Assembly (NCBI RefSeq): GCF_033763495.1
Contig: NZ_JANRKL010000181.1
Coordinates: 37,714 to 101,713 of the forward strand
Length of the DNA stretch: 64,000 nucleotides
Reading direction: 5' to 3'
Origin: Haliscomenobacter sp033763495
GTDB lineage: Bacteria > Bacteroidota > Bacteroidia > Chitinophagales > Saprospiraceae
Shown here piece after piece: positions 35,935 through 44,794 of this stretch; positions within the stretch are counted from its first letter, which is position 1, and each line of letters opens with the position of its first letter. A program made the translations under genes and the position numbers. Under the pieces are notes generated by a model. The model worked only from the letters and a program-made list of their open reading frames with translations. It was not told the origin of the DNA and did not search any database.

Positions 35935-36732
35935 ATGAATTTGTCCAAATCCACTACATCAGTTCAAAAAATCGGATGGTTATTGGCAGTCTTGTGCCTG
36001 ACTCAGTTTGCTTATAGCCAGAGTACAGACAGCACCAAACATGTATTAAACTTCACAGGTACCGCCAGTGTAACCAACAACGGCTTTTCTTTTATTCCTT
36101 CGTTTTCTTTGGGAAAACCAGCAGCCATCTTTAATTTCAATATCAATGGTGGAAAAAGATTCAGCTTTGAACCCGAATTCCGCTTTGATTTAGAGGGCGC
36201 AAGGCCCTGGTCTTTTATCTTTATCTGGCGGTATAAATTGATAAATGCAGAACGTTTCAAACTCACCATTGGCACCCACCTGCCTGCACTCAATTTCAGA
36301 ACGGTGCCCGTAATCAAAAACGGGGTAGCATTGGATCTCATCCAAACCCAGCGTTTTTTCCCGGTGATTGAACTTGCACCGTATTATGCGCTGAATAAAA
36401 GCATCAGTATTGGCGCTTTTTACCTCTATGGCCACAGCCCAGAAGTGGATGCCACCAAAAACACGCATTTTGTTTCCTTACGTTCCAATTTTTCCAATGT
36501 CAAATTTTCGGAGCAGCTCTACATGCGTTTTAACCCACAGGTTTTTTACCTGAAAAGTGGAGATAAAGATGGGTTTTATGCCGCAACAAATGTGACCTTG
36601 GCCAAAAAGAATTTTCCACTCTCCCTCTCAACCATGATGAACAAAGCGCTGAAAACGGAGATCGCCGGAAAAGATTTCAACTGGAACCTTAGTTTAGCTT
36701 ATACATTTGGAAGTAGTTACACCAGGCCTTAA
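35935..36732 (+). CDS. Outer-membrane-type beta protein, unknown function
   Basis: Not recognised. The 265-residue product has a signal peptide (VQKIGWLLAVLCLTQFAYSQ). Alternating hydrophobic/aromatic strands such as NFNINGGKRFSFEPEFRFDLEG, PWSFIFIWRYKLI, SISIGAFYLYGHSPE and FNWNLSLAYTFGSSY suggest a small outer-membrane beta-barrel of about ten strands. It lies 44 nt upstream of the AraC-type regulator on the same strand and could be co-transcribed with it. The preceding 105-nt gap contains imperfect inverted copies of a GCGATT...AATCAAATCGC word but no clear promoter. Confidence 0.6.
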   Translation: MNLSKSTTSVQKIGWLLAVLCLTQFAYSQSTDSTKHVLNFTGTASVTNNGFSFIPSFSLGKPAAIFNFNINGGKRFSFEPEFRFDLEGARPWSFIFIWRYKLINAERFKLTIGTHLPALNFRTVPVIKNGVALDLIQTQRFFPVIELAPYYALNKSISIGAFYLYGHSPEVDATKNTHFVSLRSNFSNVKFSEQLYMRFNPQVFYLKSGDKDGFYAATNVTLAKKNFPLSLSTMMNKALKTEIAGKDFNWNLSLAYTFGSSYTRP

Positions 36733-36776
36733 ATTTGATCATCTCCGTATTGATTGAAATTTGCAATTGAACCATC

Positions 36777-37676
36777 ATGGACAAACCCGAAACGCTTGAC
36801 GATTTTTACCAACGAAAATTCAATTGGATGCCGGAACAGATTCGCAATGAAATCGGGCATTTCAATGTATTCCGCTTGGAACCTTTTACAGGCGATAACG
36901 CAAAACCTGTGCCTTACAAGCGGCGGGATTTTTACAAAATCACGCTGGTGGTTGGCAATAGTAAAGTCCATTACGCGGACAAAGTAGTAGAGGTGCAAAA
37001 GCAGGCCTTGTCTTTTTCCAACCCCCAGATCCCTTACAAATGGGAACATCAGGACAATATCCGCAGTGGGGCCTTTTGTATTTTCAACCACCATTTTTTC
37101 CACCAGTTTGGCAATTTGAACCAGTACGAGGTGTTTCAACCCAACGGGAACCACATCTTCGAGTTGAGCGACGAGCAAGTTGCCCGCATTGCGCCAGTTT
37201 ATGATCGGATGTTCGAAGAGATTGCTTCGGAATACATCCACAAGTACGATGTACTGCGGAACCTGGTATTTGAACTGCTGCATTTTGCTATGAAATTGCA
37301 GCCCAGCACCGTGTTTGATAAACAACAGATCAACGCCTCCCAACGCATCGCTACCTTGTTCCTGGAGTTGTTGGAACGCCAGTTTCCCATCGACGACAAC
37401 CACCAACACATGCAATTGCGTTCGGCCTCGGATTTTGCCGGGCAACTCAACATCCACGTCAACCACCTGAACAAAGCAGTGAAAGAAAGTATGCAAAAAA
37501 CGACCTCCCAACTCATCGCCGAGCGGGTTTTGCAGGAATCCAAAATCTTGTTGAAACACAGCAACTGGAACGTGGGAGAAATCGCCTATTCTCTGGGCTT
37601 TACGGAAGTGACCCATTTTAACAATTTCTTCAAAAAACACGTTCAGCTGAGTCCTACCAAATTCAGGAATGCTTGA
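36777..37676 (+). CDS. AraC-family transcriptional regulator
   Basis: The 299-residue product has a cupin-like N-terminal domain (about 40-150: YKITLVVGNSKVHYADKVVEVQKQALSFSNPQIPYKWE) and a C-terminal pair of helix-turn-helix motifs. The second is the well-kept AraC block NWNVGEIAYSLGFTEVTHFNNFFKKHVQLSPTKFRN; the first is ASDFAGQLNIHVNHLNKAVKESM. It matches the Bacteroidota AraC group that senses small effectors. Targets are unknown, possibly the upstream membrane protein gene. An antisense frame of similar length on the minus strand is a shadow. Confidence 0.92.
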   Translation: MDKPETLDDFYQRKFNWMPEQIRNEIGHFNVFRLEPFTGDNAKPVPYKRRDFYKITLVVGNSKVHYADKVVEVQKQALSFSNPQIPYKWEHQDNIRSGAFCIFNHHFFHQFGNLNQYEVFQPNGNHIFELSDEQVARIAPVYDRMFEEIASEYIHKYDVLRNLVFELLHFAMKLQPSTVFDKQQINASQRIATLFLELLERQFPIDDNHQHMQLRSASDFAGQLNIHVNHLNKAVKESMQKTTSQLIAERVLQESKILLKHSNWNVGEIAYSLGFTEVTHFNNFFKKHVQLSPTKFRNA

Positions 37677-37797
37677 TTTTCGTAAGATTTGTTTTTTGTT
37701 AGGGCGCCCGCTACACAGAACAAATGGAGCGTCCGACGGGGCTTTGATCTGGTTGTCAAAATGCAGCTCATCGATGGATGCTTTTTATACAAAAAAA

Positions 37798-37824
37798 CGG
37801 CTTGGAGCGTCACACTCCAAGCCG
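37798..37824. terminator. Bidirectional intrinsic terminator
   Basis: CGGCTTGGAG (37798-37807) pairs with CTCCAAGCCG (37815-37824) around a 7-nt loop. Seven A precede and TGTTTTTT follows, so it can terminate both the AraC gene and the convergent dockerin-like gene. Confidence 0.85.
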
Positions 37825-37845
37825 CCTGTTTTTTATCCAAAGGCT

Positions 37846-38481
37846 TTACTCACAAGCGGAGCCATCAAAATCCCCTGCCTTAACCGCAATCCAATTCAAA
37901 GTCATTCCTTCTCGATTCAGTTTTTGTAAGGAAACTGTATTGTTTTGTTTAGGATCGTTTAAGGCCAGTTCCTCCCGATAAAAAGACCATCCGGGGTAAC
38001 GTTTAATGAATCCAATCTCGCTGTAGTAAAAACCATTGAGCAGGTATTTGCGGAAAATTTCCAGAAGGTCTTTTCGCACATAGCCGGTTGGAGGATTCTG
38101 GTTCCAACGCCAGTTTCCGCCAAAAAACAATTGTGCGATCCAGGACTCGTCTTGGGTAAAGCTTTTTTCTTGCTGGATGTGTTGCCGCAACAACTCCAAA
38201 TCCACAATATCGAGGCCATGGGCAGACTGTTCCTCGGCATGATGCATCACCTTTACCACCTGAACGCGGTATTGATGCGTAGAATCAAGGTTGCAAAAGG
38301 AATATTCTCCAAATTGGTTGGTAAGTACACTTTGGGTTTCGCCTGAAGTCAGGTCAACAACGCTCACCACAACATCTTGCAGCGCCTGCCCATAGTGGCA
38401 AGTGATTTTCCCATTGAGGGCTACCTGAGCATTTACATGCAGGCTCAGAGTCAAGAATATAATGCTTATGATCCCTTTCAT
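37846..38481 (-). CDS. Secreted peptidase-regulatory / degenerate dockerin-like protein
   Basis: The 211-residue product has a signal peptide (MKGIISIIFLTLSLHVNAQ) and a carboxypeptidase-regulatory-like beta domain (VALNGKITCHYGQALQDVVVSVVDLTSG, TNQFGEYSFCNLD). A helical C-terminal part follows with HGLDIVDLELLRQHIQQ and the ending LNWIAVKAGDFDGSACE. These correspond to the G.S..DL.L..RHI and F.A.K.GDVNG ends of the dockerin-type module common in Saprospiraceae surface proteins, but the Asp-rich calcium loops between them have been lost. It follows the cohesin/dockerin T9SS gene by 27 nt and is probably its operon partner. No sorting domain is seen. Confidence 0.6.
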   Translation of the reverse strand: MKGIISIIFLTLSLHVNAQVALNGKITCHYGQALQDVVVSVVDLTSGETQSVLTNQFGEYSFCNLDSTHQYRVQVVKVMHHAEEQSAHGLDIVDLELLRQHIQQEKSFTQDESWIAQLFFGGNWRWNQNPPTGYVRKDLLEIFRKYLLNGFYYSEIGFIKRYPGWSFYREELALNDPKQNNTVSLQKLNREGMTLNWIAVKAGDFDGSACE

Positions 38482-38508
38482 AAAACTTACTTTGATTTGG
38501 TTCAGGAA

Positions 38509-40107
38509 TTAATGTTGGATGAGAATGGGAAAGCTATGCCGCGTACCATCTCTGGTCGTTTGAAGATAATAGGCACCATTGGGCCATTGCCGAACATCCA
38601 CTTTCGTCGTTCTATTGATTTGCCCACGCCAAACCAAAGTCCCCAAGGTACTGTAAACCTCGGCTTCTAAAATTTCGGGAAAGTTGGCTTCTATGATCAG
38701 TAAGTCTGAGGCAGGTTGAGGCAACAATTTGACAAGCGGGGCTTTTAGTAGTTCTTTATTTTCGACAATAGAAACCAACTTTATTTCCCCAGCTTCTGGA
38801 GCAATGGGAAGTACCTGATTCAGGTTATCAACCAATCGAATATTTTCCAGGGTAAGATTGAGCTGCTTGAGGTAGTCTTCGATAAAGATCACATCTTCCA
38901 GTGTCACCTTTATTCTGGCAATTTGCCCATAGCCATTGCGGTTGTTTTTGTCCAGGCGGCTGAGTACCACATCTAGCCTGCCTTCCCGTGGGTTATCACG
39001 TTGAAAAAACAACACTTGATTGCCCTCCGGTAACAACCACGACAAGCTTTTTTCTACTTTGATCTTACTGCGCCCCAGAGGGTCGGGCCGATAGCGCAAA
39101 GTAAAAGCTATCCCATAAGTATTTTGCGCGGGCTGAAATGAGGTACCCAGTTCAATCGGAATTTCAACTGATTGAGCGGATTTCAGGGTGTCTTTACTGA
39201 TCAGCAAAGGGGTTCCAGTTGATTCAATGGGGCTAATCCCATTTTCTTGGAACCCTGGGATGGATTTTTGCCAATTGAGGTCAATGGCCAAAGTGTCTTG
39301 TAGCTCGATGGTACCATTGCCATCTGTGTCAGCCCTTACCAGGTCAATTCCATTGCGGTTGAGAGGATGTACAAATGCCTGGGGGTACCAATCCAGATTG
39401 GCATAGGGGCGTTTGGGGATACCCACTGATTTGATTTGGGTAGCGAGTGCCAACACATCGAATTGGTTTACTTTACCACTGTTGTCCACATCTCCCGGCC
39501 AAACAGCCTGGTCCAGACGTAGTATAGCGGCCTGGTTGTGACTGAGCACCAGTTTTTTTAAGCTGGAATCAATGGCAAGTGGTGCAAGCGGTTCATTTTT
39601 GAATTGCAGCAAGGGCATCAAAGGGCGAAACTGGGAGTAAATCTGGTTCAATGCAGGATCAAAGGGGCCATTAATAAGGTACTCTACTTTTAGCCCGTCC
39701 GGGAAAGTATAGGTGCGATATCCTTTCAAGCGCAAGCGGAATAGCGGCTTGCCAACAGGAGTGGCCGGGGCGTCGGGTACTACCCTCGTGATTACGCGCA
39801 AGATTCCTTTACTGACCTCCGCCATTCCAAAATGACTGGATTTAACCTGGGCGGTATCCAAAATTTGGACACCTAACAATTCAGCTTCTTCGTGATTCCA
39901 GGCCAGTGTAAATTGTACCGTACAGGCTTTTTTACTTTGGGCACTGAGGGTGAAACCAACCGTGCGATCCCAATTGGGAAGGTCTTTGCTGAAAATTAAA
40001 GAATCGCTGAGCGAAAGGTGCAGGGTATCCTGCCCCAGGCACGTCAAAGCTGAAGCTGCAAGGAAGCTCAGGGTCAGAAACACTCGCCAATTTTTACATT
40101 TGTTCAT
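38509..40107 (-). CDS. Secreted protein with cohesin-like domains, type I dockerin and T9SS type A C-terminus
   Basis: The 532-residue product starts at MNKCKNWRVFLTLSFLAASALTCLGQ. Residues about 35-170 form a cohesin-like domain (VGFTLSAQSKKACTVQFTLAWNHEEAELLGVQ). A dockerin module follows with two well-formed calcium loops, DVDNSGKVNQFD and DTDGNGTIELQD, each fitting D-x-[DN]-x-[DNS]-G-x-[IV]-[NE]-x-x-D, spaced about 48 residues apart. A second cohesin-like domain (SAQSVEIPIELGTSFQPAQNTYGIAFTLRY) comes next. The last ~75 residues (VKLLPQPASDLLIIEANF ... PNGAYYLQTTRDG) are a type A sorting domain. Carrying both partners in one chain suggests self-assembly or intramolecular capping; this is inference. 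Confidence 0.75.
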   Translation of the reverse strand: MNKCKNWRVFLTLSFLAASALTCLGQDTLHLSLSDSLIFSKDLPNWDRTVGFTLSAQSKKACTVQFTLAWNHEEAELLGVQILDTAQVKSSHFGMAEVSKGILRVITRVVPDAPATPVGKPLFRLRLKGYRTYTFPDGLKVEYLINGPFDPALNQIYSQFRPLMPLLQFKNEPLAPLAIDSSLKKLVLSHNQAAILRLDQAVWPGDVDNSGKVNQFDVLALATQIKSVGIPKRPYANLDWYPQAFVHPLNRNGIDLVRADTDGNGTIELQDTLAIDLNWQKSIPGFQENGISPIESTGTPLLISKDTLKSAQSVEIPIELGTSFQPAQNTYGIAFTLRYRPDPLGRSKIKVEKSLSWLLPEGNQVLFFQRDNPREGRLDVVLSRLDKNNRNGYGQIARIKVTLEDVIFIEDYLKQLNLTLENIRLVDNLNQVLPIAPEAGEIKLVSIVENKELLKAPLVKLLPQPASDLLIIEANFPEILEAEVYSTLGTLVWRGQINRTTKVDVRQWPNGAYYLQTTRDGTRHSFPILIQH

Positions 40108-40277
40108 GAAAGTCAGTCTTTTAGGATTAATCATTTGTCGTGGATTATTTACTATGACAAAAATGGGGATCGCTTATTGAAAAAAAGGGGTCAAAATATG
40201 ATCTTTGTAAATTCAAATTCAAGTATATTTTCACTTAAATAATTGTAAATTAATTTTTTATCGTAAAATATGTAAAA

Positions 40278-41717
40278 ATGAAAACCTCGCTTGTCCTGAT
40301 GGCTTTAAGATTGCTTGATCAAGTGGAAATCGACCAATTCCGAAATTTCTTACTGTCTCCTTACCACAATTCCAATCCAAAATTGATCTTGATTTTTGAT
40401 TACCTACTGCCCTGTTTAGACAAAAAGAACAAGTTAACTCTTTCGAAAGAAGCCCTCTTTAAACAACTCTATCCTGGCGAAAACTTCAATGAGCCCAGGA
40501 TTAGAAACCTCTTTTCCCTGCTCACGAAGCAAATACAAGCTTTTTTGGTTCAGCAGCACCTAAAAGAACAGATGGCGCTCAAAGAGCGTTTGTTAGCCAA
40601 GGCCTTGATCCAAAGGGAGGGGGTATTTATGCTGTCCAAACCGATTGCACAACTTCAAACCTTGCTGGAACAACAAAGCTGGCCAGCGCAAGAATTTTTT
40701 CTGGCCGATTACGAGTTGCAACATTTTCAAGACCTACACCTTGGCCGGGAAGACAAGCGGGCTTACAGTCCATATTTGCAGTCACAAAGCCAGACCCTGG
40801 ATTTATTCTACTTGCTGGAAAAACTACGGGTTGCCTGCGACATGCAAAGCAGAAATTTTGTGGTCAAGGCCAACTACACCTGTGCGTTTATTGATGAACA
40901 CATCCTAGAATACGAACAAGACGCGGTGAAAGTTCCCTTCAAATTTTGCCTGGATATTTACATCACAGCATACAACATGTTTACTCAAAATCCCAAACGG
41001 CATTATTTTGATCAGCTCAACACTTTATTGTCTCAGTACGGATCACTCATTCCGATAGAAGAACTCAAAACGCTCTATACGTATATGCTGAATATAGGTG
41101 TACGGGAAGTGAATTTGGGGAATTCCGATTTTTATGCTGAAGTTCACCAACTGTATAAAACGCTCATTCATAAAGGAATTCTACTCCGAGATGGCAGCTT
41201 AACCCAATGGGCTTTCACCAACATCGCACTGACCGGGATTAGACTCGGGGATTATGATTGGACTGAATCTTTTATGCTTCAATACGCGCAGTACTTGCCC
41301 GAGGAGGTCCGCGAGAACGCGCTTGCTTTCAACCGTGCCAATTTAGCTTTTGAAAAAAAAGAATACGGAGTAGCTCAGAAACTGCTGCTCAACCTGGAAT
41401 TTCAAGATGCGTACTACGCTGTTGCAGCTAAAATTCTGTTGTTAAAAATATATTTTTTACAAGACGAAACCGACCCATTGGTGTCTCTTGTGGAAACCAC
41501 TTGTCGCATGATTGAACGGAACCGACAATTGTCCGACTATCAAAAAAAATCAAACCTCAATTTTTTCCGGTTCGCCTTAAAAATCCACACCCAAAGAAAT
41601 GCCATTAATCCTTCTTTCTCCAAAATGAGACGTTTAAGCGAGCAGGTTGAGGCAAGTAAATCCTTGGCCAATAAACAGTGGCTATTGGATCAACTTCCTT
41701 CGCTCCCAAAAGTATAA
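40278..41717 (+). CDS. Hypothetical helical-repeat protein
   Basis: Not recognised. The 479-residue protein has no signal peptide and is almost entirely predicted helical, with TPR-like spacing of about 35-40 residues in the second half (AFTNIALTGIRLGDYDWTESFMLQYAQYLPEEVRENALAFNRANLAFEKKEYGVAQKLLLNLEF). The N-terminal part (LLDQVEIDQFRNFLLSPYHNSNPKLILIFDYLLP ... EPRIRNLFSLLTKQIQAFLVQQ) reads like a separate helical bundle. Similar proteins appear to be Saprospiraceae-specific; that is recollection, not a search. It is divergent from the cohesin/dockerin operon (170-nt gap) and ends at a strong terminator. Confidence 0.6.
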   Translation: MKTSLVLMALRLLDQVEIDQFRNFLLSPYHNSNPKLILIFDYLLPCLDKKNKLTLSKEALFKQLYPGENFNEPRIRNLFSLLTKQIQAFLVQQHLKEQMALKERLLAKALIQREGVFMLSKPIAQLQTLLEQQSWPAQEFFLADYELQHFQDLHLGREDKRAYSPYLQSQSQTLDLFYLLEKLRVACDMQSRNFVVKANYTCAFIDEHILEYEQDAVKVPFKFCLDIYITAYNMFTQNPKRHYFDQLNTLLSQYGSLIPIEELKTLYTYMLNIGVREVNLGNSDFYAEVHQLYKTLIHKGILLRDGSLTQWAFTNIALTGIRLGDYDWTESFMLQYAQYLPEEVRENALAFNRANLAFEKKEYGVAQKLLLNLEFQDAYYAVAAKILLLKIYFLQDETDPLVSLVETTCRMIERNRQLSDYQKKSNLNFFRFALKIHTQRNAINPSFSKMRRLSEQVEASKSLANKQWLLDQLPSLPKV

Positions 41718-41765
41718 AAAATGAGGCCAACAAGTCACATGAGTGACGTTGCTGGCCTCATTTTT
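41716..41765. terminator. Strong bidirectional terminator
   Basis: AATGAGGCCAACAAGTCAC (41719-41737) pairs with GTGACGTTGCTGGCCTCATT (41742-41761) with one bulge and one mismatch. It is flanked by AAAAA and TTTTT. It lies between the convergent hypothetical and TonB-receptor genes and serves both. Confidence 0.85.
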
Positions 41766-41789
41766 AATTAGCTTTTGAAATAAGTAAGC

Positions 41790-44717
41790 TTACTTGATGA
41801 TATAGGCCAAGCTCAAACCCAAGCCAGTACCTACAGTAAACGATTCAGCGATGTATTCACGGCCTTTGAATTCTTGAGTCCGCTTGTTGATTGGATTCAA
41901 CAGGTTGCGGGCAGTGAAACTCACCTGATACTTACTCGCAAAACGTTTGCTCAATTTGTAGTTCAACAACGGGAATTCTTGCTCATACACATCTGGAGTA
42001 CCAAACAAAGCAATGTTGTACAGTTTTTCTCCGGATACGTTGTAGGACAAAGCAGATTCCCAACCTTTTTCAGGGTTGATGTAGGACAAAATGACGTTTA
42101 CGATATAAGGTGCCTGCCCTTGGAAGGGACGAGTACGGGTATCATAGGTAGGATCCAACTGACGGGAGTTGTTGAATTCCTCTTCAGGAATATCGTACTC
42201 AGACTTGATCAAAGCAAGGTTGGTGCTGAAGAAGAAGTTTTCAAAAGTTTTACCCAAGAAGTCTAAACCTTTGCGGAACTCCAATTCTAGACCATAAACA
42301 CTGGCCTGATCGATGTTGATGAAGCCCAATTCCGGGATGGTTGCCCGTGGATTGAAAGCGCGAATAATTGGATCATCAAAGTTCTTGTAAAATGCACTAA
42401 TCGCCAATAATTCGCCTGTGCGTGGGTACAACTCGTAACGAAGATCGTAGTTTTGGATCAAGGTACGCTTCAAATTTGGGTTACCCACGTTGAAGAAACC
42501 ATTTTTGGTATCGAATTGCTCAAAAGGAGCCAATTCCCTCATGTTCGGACGAGCCAGCGTTTTTGAAGCTGCAATACGAATGTTTGCCTTATCTGACAAG
42601 GCGTAAATCAAATTACCGGAATACAATAGGTCGGTAAGGTTGATGTTGCCTTTACCCGAGGTAGGATCCTGGCTTTCTACTTCCAGCTGAGTACTCTCCA
42701 ATCTCACCCCTGCAATAGCTTTCAACTTAGAGGTCAGGTTGTAAATCGCCATCCCATAGGCTGCGAATATGTTTTCCTCCCCTGTATAGAAGTTTTTGGC
42801 GTTAACCTGGTTGATGTAGTGGTACCCTGTGTTGTAACGGGTGATGGCACCACTGCTATTCGTTTGAGTGCCGATGATACCAAAGTTAACCGGGCTAAAA
42901 AAGTTGTCCCAATTGCCTTTGAATGTACTTACCCCAATGGTAGATGGTACACCAGTGTTGTTCAACTGATAGCGGAATTCTTCAAAGTCACGATCAGTGT
43001 TGTTGAAGAGTGCTCCGAATTTCAGGCGGTTAGAACCAGCAGCGTTACCTCGGTTTAGGAAAGGAATGGAAATGTCCAGTTTACCTGAAGTAACCCGGTC
43101 ATCCAGGCGGCGGAAGAAGTGGTAAGGAAAGGCAAATTCTGCGTTGTTGATGTTGAATTCTGCGTCTTCACCTTCACCCAGCTTAACAAAGGCAAAATAG
43201 CGCAGGTCTGGCTCTTCCTGAAATGACTGATTGGTAGAGGCCACCCATTCAATTTCTGTTTTGTTCAGCTTTGGAAAAATATGACGACCAGTCACCTGGA
43301 AGGTAGAAAACTGCCGCTGGGTAAATTCCAGGGTGTTGGTATTAAAGACACTGGCTGATTCCGACACTTGTCCAAGGAAAGAACCCGATTGATTCCGGCC
43401 TACAATTTCTGCATCATTGTTGAAAATGTAGTTTAAGCCAATGGTATGGTTGTCGCTCAACTTATAAGAAAGGTTAGCCAAGGCGCCCATTTGTGGGTTT
43501 TGGGTGCTTTTGGTTTCTTGCAGGTTTTGATAAGCAAACAATTCTTGCGGGTTGGTGTAAATAAAGGTCCCCACATTACCATTGTTGTAATGGTTGAAGT
43601 TCGCCGAGTAGTTGGCGCCTAAGGTGAAACCCAAATCTTTTCCAAAAAGTTTTACCCGGTTGCCAATGCTGAAGTTGAAGCTACTGTTCATTGGTGAGTT
43701 GCGCAAGGAAGGAATAAATTCGTTGCTCAAATCTTTGGAGGAACGATCAAAAATGTTGCGCGTGTTGTCATTGCTCGGGTTAGGATCGCGAGCAATCAGA
43801 TAAGTACTGGATGAAAGTAAGTCGCGATTGGCGGCTGTAAGCAAATAATCTGGCTGACCACGGCTACCGTCTTCGAAGCCCAACCAATCCGTTTTTCCTT
43901 TTTCCTGGGTTCTGAAGTTGTCAATCAAAGAAGACTGAGTATTGAATTCTTGTCCAACTTGGAAGTACAAATTGAATTTTTCAGGGAAAGCTTTGGTGTT
44001 TACATTGACTAAACCACCACTAAAGTTGCCTGGCAAGTCTGGGGTAAAGGTTTTTACAGTAACGATACTCTCAATGATCTGAGATGGAATCAAGTCCAAG
44101 CTGGCACTATTGCGGTAAGGGTCAGTACTTGGTAAAGTTACGCCATTGAGTTGAGAAAGCGAATAACGGTCGCCCAAGCCCCTCATGACAATAAAGCGGC
44201 CACCTTCAACCACGGCTCCGGTCATTTGTTTCATGGCATCGGCAGCATTGGAACTACCTGTCCGGCTGATTTGTTGCGAAGACACCCCATCCTGGATGGC
44301 AAATGCTTTACGTTGGATGGTGATCAGGGCTGCATCGGTGGTTTTTACTTGTTTAGCAGTCACAACTACCACATCAAGCTGTTGAGCCTCAGTTTCTAAT
44401 GCCGCATCCAAATTATTGGTGATGGCATTTTTGATTTCAAAATCGGAAACTACCTGTTTGTTGTAGCCAGTGTAACTGATTTCGATTTTATACACTCCAG
44501 GAGCAGCATCAATGGTATAGTTGCCATCAAAGTCGGTAACGTTACCTGTAACTTGGGCATCATTCTGAAAGAGAACGACTGTCGCTCCAATCAGGGCTTC
44601 ACCATTTTTTTTGTCGATAACTTTTCCTGCAAGTACTCCCGTTTGTGCAAAAACGAAGCCTCCGATCAAGATGAAAAAAATTGCTAGAACGGCTTTAGCT
44701 AGATAGTTGTGTGCCAT
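41790..44717 (-). CDS. TonB-dependent outer-membrane receptor with carboxypeptidase-regulatory domain
   Basis: The 975-residue product has a signal peptide (MAHNYLAKAVLAIFFILIGGFVFAQ). A CarboxypepD_reg-like domain follows (about 28-110: LAGKVIDKKNGEALIGATVVLFQ ... YTGYNKQVVSDFEI). The plug (about 150-270) contains SSQQISRTGSSNAADAMKQMTG, RFIVMRGLGDRYSLSQLNGVTLPSTDP and SGGLVNVNTKAFPEKF, and a long 22-strand barrel ends GLGLSLAYIIK. It imports a substrate across the outer membrane using TonB energy. The gene lies 77 nt downstream of the triplicated T9SS protein gene, and the pair is probably an operon in which the surface protein binds ligand for this receptor (inference). No SusD lipoprotein is present. 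Confidence 0.9.
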   Translation of the reverse strand: MAHNYLAKAVLAIFFILIGGFVFAQTGVLAGKVIDKKNGEALIGATVVLFQNDAQVTGNVTDFDGNYTIDAAPGVYKIEISYTGYNKQVVSDFEIKNAITNNLDAALETEAQQLDVVVVTAKQVKTTDAALITIQRKAFAIQDGVSSQQISRTGSSNAADAMKQMTGAVVEGGRFIVMRGLGDRYSLSQLNGVTLPSTDPYRNSASLDLIPSQIIESIVTVKTFTPDLPGNFSGGLVNVNTKAFPEKFNLYFQVGQEFNTQSSLIDNFRTQEKGKTDWLGFEDGSRGQPDYLLTAANRDLLSSSTYLIARDPNPSNDNTRNIFDRSSKDLSNEFIPSLRNSPMNSSFNFSIGNRVKLFGKDLGFTLGANYSANFNHYNNGNVGTFIYTNPQELFAYQNLQETKSTQNPQMGALANLSYKLSDNHTIGLNYIFNNDAEIVGRNQSGSFLGQVSESASVFNTNTLEFTQRQFSTFQVTGRHIFPKLNKTEIEWVASTNQSFQEEPDLRYFAFVKLGEGEDAEFNINNAEFAFPYHFFRRLDDRVTSGKLDISIPFLNRGNAAGSNRLKFGALFNNTDRDFEEFRYQLNNTGVPSTIGVSTFKGNWDNFFSPVNFGIIGTQTNSSGAITRYNTGYHYINQVNAKNFYTGEENIFAAYGMAIYNLTSKLKAIAGVRLESTQLEVESQDPTSGKGNINLTDLLYSGNLIYALSDKANIRIAASKTLARPNMRELAPFEQFDTKNGFFNVGNPNLKRTLIQNYDLRYELYPRTGELLAISAFYKNFDDPIIRAFNPRATIPELGFINIDQASVYGLELEFRKGLDFLGKTFENFFFSTNLALIKSEYDIPEEEFNNSRQLDPTYDTRTRPFQGQAPYIVNVILSYINPEKGWESALSYNVSGEKLYNIALFGTPDVYEQEFPLLNYKLSKRFASKYQVSFTARNLLNPINKRTQEFKGREYIAESFTVGTGLGLSLAYIIK

Positions 44718-44738
44718 AATGAATTTGTTTGTGAAAAT

Positions 44739-44772
44739 ACAGAAAGTGAAAGGCGAACCTTCCACTTTCTGT
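44739..44772 (-). promoter_or_regulatory. Stable intercistronic hairpin with UUCG loop
   Basis: In the minus-strand transcript ACAGAAAGUG, a G:U pair and AAGG close a UUCG tetraloop with CCUU and CACUUUCUGU: 15 pairs without bulges. It sits in the 77-nt gap between the triplicated T9SS gene and the TonB receptor. The following ATTTTC is too poor in T for a full terminator, so attenuation or 3'-end protection of the upstream message is more likely. Confidence 0.6.
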
Positions 44773-44794
44773 TTTACTATTGTCAGTTGATTGA

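Noticed and set aside
36729..37640. 303-codon open frame antisense to the AraC regulator
   Set aside because: The sense frame has both AraC helix-turn-helix motifs; the antisense product is low-complexity Val/Phe-rich shadow sequence.
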